Shown one piece after another: positions 12,725 through 13,444 of a DNA stretch of 13,444 bases. The DNA lies in NCBI GenBank assembly GCA_001873755.1, contig MNZT01000121.1, positions 1 to 13,444 on the forward strand. Reading direction: 5' to 3'. Within the stretch, counting starts at the first letter, position 1; each line of letters begins with the position of its first letter. The DNA is from Candidatus Wirthbacteria bacterium CG2_30_54_11. Its GTDB lineage: Bacteria; Patescibacteriota; CG2-30-54-11. The notes beneath the pieces are model-generated. The model was given only the letters and a program-made list of their open reading frames with translations. It ran no database searches and had not been told where the DNA came from. The position numbers and the translations under genes are program-made.

Positions 12725-13444
12725 TTACTCCAGAGACACTTCCAGTCTGATGGCCCATGACCGCCGCTCACCCGGCGGCAGAATCCAGGCGCTGCCGTCA
12801 GCGACTGCCTGCTGCAGGTCATCGTGCGGGCTGGAAGTAAGTTCCAGGCCAAAGTTGTACTGATCGTGCCAGCCTCCCTCGGTGTGCCAGTACCCGAGAA
12901 ACGCAAGTTCGCGGGACGAAAGAGTGACCCACAACTCCTGACCGTCCCGGCATACTTTCCAGCCGCCACTATATTCTTTCGTTTCTGCCGCTACAAGCGA
13001 GGCGAACAGCTTGTCGGCAAAGGGCGGCACTCGCCGCCTGGGGAACTCCACCTGATCTCCTCTTCGGCCAAGTTTGTCAGCGAAGGAAGATTCTACGCGG
13101 TACTGCCCCTCGACCGGAGCCATGATCTCTAATCCGTCCCACTCATCCACCGGGAACAGGAGGTGATCGGCAAAAAGAAAAGGAAGCGGGACCTGCGTCC
13201 GGTTGGTCACCGTGTAGTGACGGAAAAGCTGACTTCCCTCAAGTGAGTAACAGACCGTCAGGGTGAACTCTTTGCTTTGAGCTCTGAGCGACTTGTCCTC
13301 CGAAGCCGCTTCGGCGTAGGAGGATGAGCTATGAGATGATCGGGAACAGTCATCAACCTGAAAATGCTTCTGCCAAAAGTCACCATGATCACCGACCGTC
13401 AGGTGATAGCCTTCGAAATCAAACTTGCAGGCCGAAACGCTCGG
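12725..13444 (-). CDS. Aldose 1-epimerase-like (mutarotase superfamily) protein, 5' end outside window
   Basis: The frame is open to the right edge, giving the C-terminal 239 residues. GYHLTVGDHGDFW (12-24) matches the GDHGxLW segment of aldose-epimerase-like proteins. LPFLFADHLLF (86-96) matches the catalytic-His strand (His94). YNFGLELTSS, followed by the WILPPGERRSWAIRLEV tail, matches the family's catalytic Glu region (near Glu201). Such enzymes interconvert alpha and beta anomers; next to galK this would feed it alpha-galactose. Residues about 39-52 (HSSSSYAEAASEDKS region) are encoded by a dispersed palindromic repeat and look like an in-frame insertion. A GTG at 13210 is only an internal Val codon, not the start. 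Exact substrate is unknown, and a divergent sugar epimerase role is possible. Confidence 0.75.
   Translation of the reverse strand, partial: PSVSACKFDFEGYHLTVGDHGDFWQKHFQVDDCSRSSHSSSSYAEAASEDKSLRAQSKEFTLTVCYSLEGSQLFRHYTVTNRTQVPLPFLFADHLLFPVDEWDGLEIMAPVEGQYRVESSFADKLGRRGDQVEFPRRRVPPFADKLFASLVAAETKEYSGGWKVCRDGQELWVTLSSRELAFLGYWHTEGGWHDQYNFGLELTSSPHDDLQQAVADGSAWILPPGERRSWAIRLEVSLE
13292..13324 (+). repeat. Dispersed palindromic repeat, copy C, inside a coding region
   Basis: It begins CTTGTCCTCCG and ends GGCGTAGGAGGA, matching copy A at 27 of 33 positions. Its centre is a perfect palindrome, CCGAAGC-C-GCTTCGG (13300-13314), flanked by TCCTCC and GGAGGA. It lies within the mutarotase-like gene. 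The length of 33 is a multiple of three, and no stop is introduced in the reading frame. Confidence 0.8.

Noticed and set aside
13208..13210. GTG start for a 161-codon mutarotase-like ORF
   Set aside because: The frame continues upstream without a stop to the window edge and encodes recognisable family sequence (GDHGDFW), so the GTG is an internal codon.
1..13444. Recoded UGA (as in Gracilibacteria and SR1)
   Set aside because: TGA ends the ATPase, tsaB and CapA-like genes at sensible family lengths, so the standard code is in use.

Overview
This is a GC-rich bacterial window with dense coding on both strands and the standard genetic code: TGA ends the P-type ATPase, tsaB and capA genes. The gene set fits a Candidate Phyla Radiation (Patescibacteria) genome. 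It combines tsaE and tsaB for the universal t6A modification, a lamin-tail-domain surface protein, a CapA-like enzyme fused to another extracellular module, and intergenic spaces full of short palindromic repeats. The assignment rests on gene content and repeat style, not on a marker gene, so it is tentative.

Layout. (1) Positions 1-1147, minus: 5' part of an unrecognised charged, Trp-rich, coiled-coil protein that runs off the left edge. (2) Positions 1218-5353, minus: a two-gene operon, P2-type (Ca2+-like) ATPase then a membrane-anchored beta-propeller protein of the sorbosone-dehydrogenase-like family, closed by a strong intrinsic terminator. (3) Positions 5354-5649: divergent control region holding two repeat families and a structured leader with a T-box-like motif. 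(4) Positions 5650-11351, plus: a secreted protein with three lamin-tail-like and two OB-like modules, then tsaE, a repeat-filled 192-base gap, tsaB, and a membrane-anchored binding-protein-like/CapA fusion overlapping tsaB by 4 bases. (5) Positions 11352-11456: convergent junction with hairpins. (6) Positions 11457-13444, minus: galactokinase preceded by the 3' part of an aldose-epimerase-like gene, a small galactose-use cluster continuing past the right edge.

How the genes fit together. Several products act at or outside the membrane (ATPase, anchored propeller, lamin-tail protein with Ca-loop-like motifs, CapA fusion), so the central part looks like a cell-envelope region with t6A genes embedded. 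The mutarotase-like and GalK proteins would supply and phosphorylate alpha-galactose.

The most unusual features are repeats. A 33-base palindromic element occurs three times, once inside the mutarotase-like coding sequence without breaking the frame. An 8-base unit forms two 28-base arrays of the same design upstream of two plus-strand genes. I found no IS element, CRISPR array, rRNA or tRNA gene.
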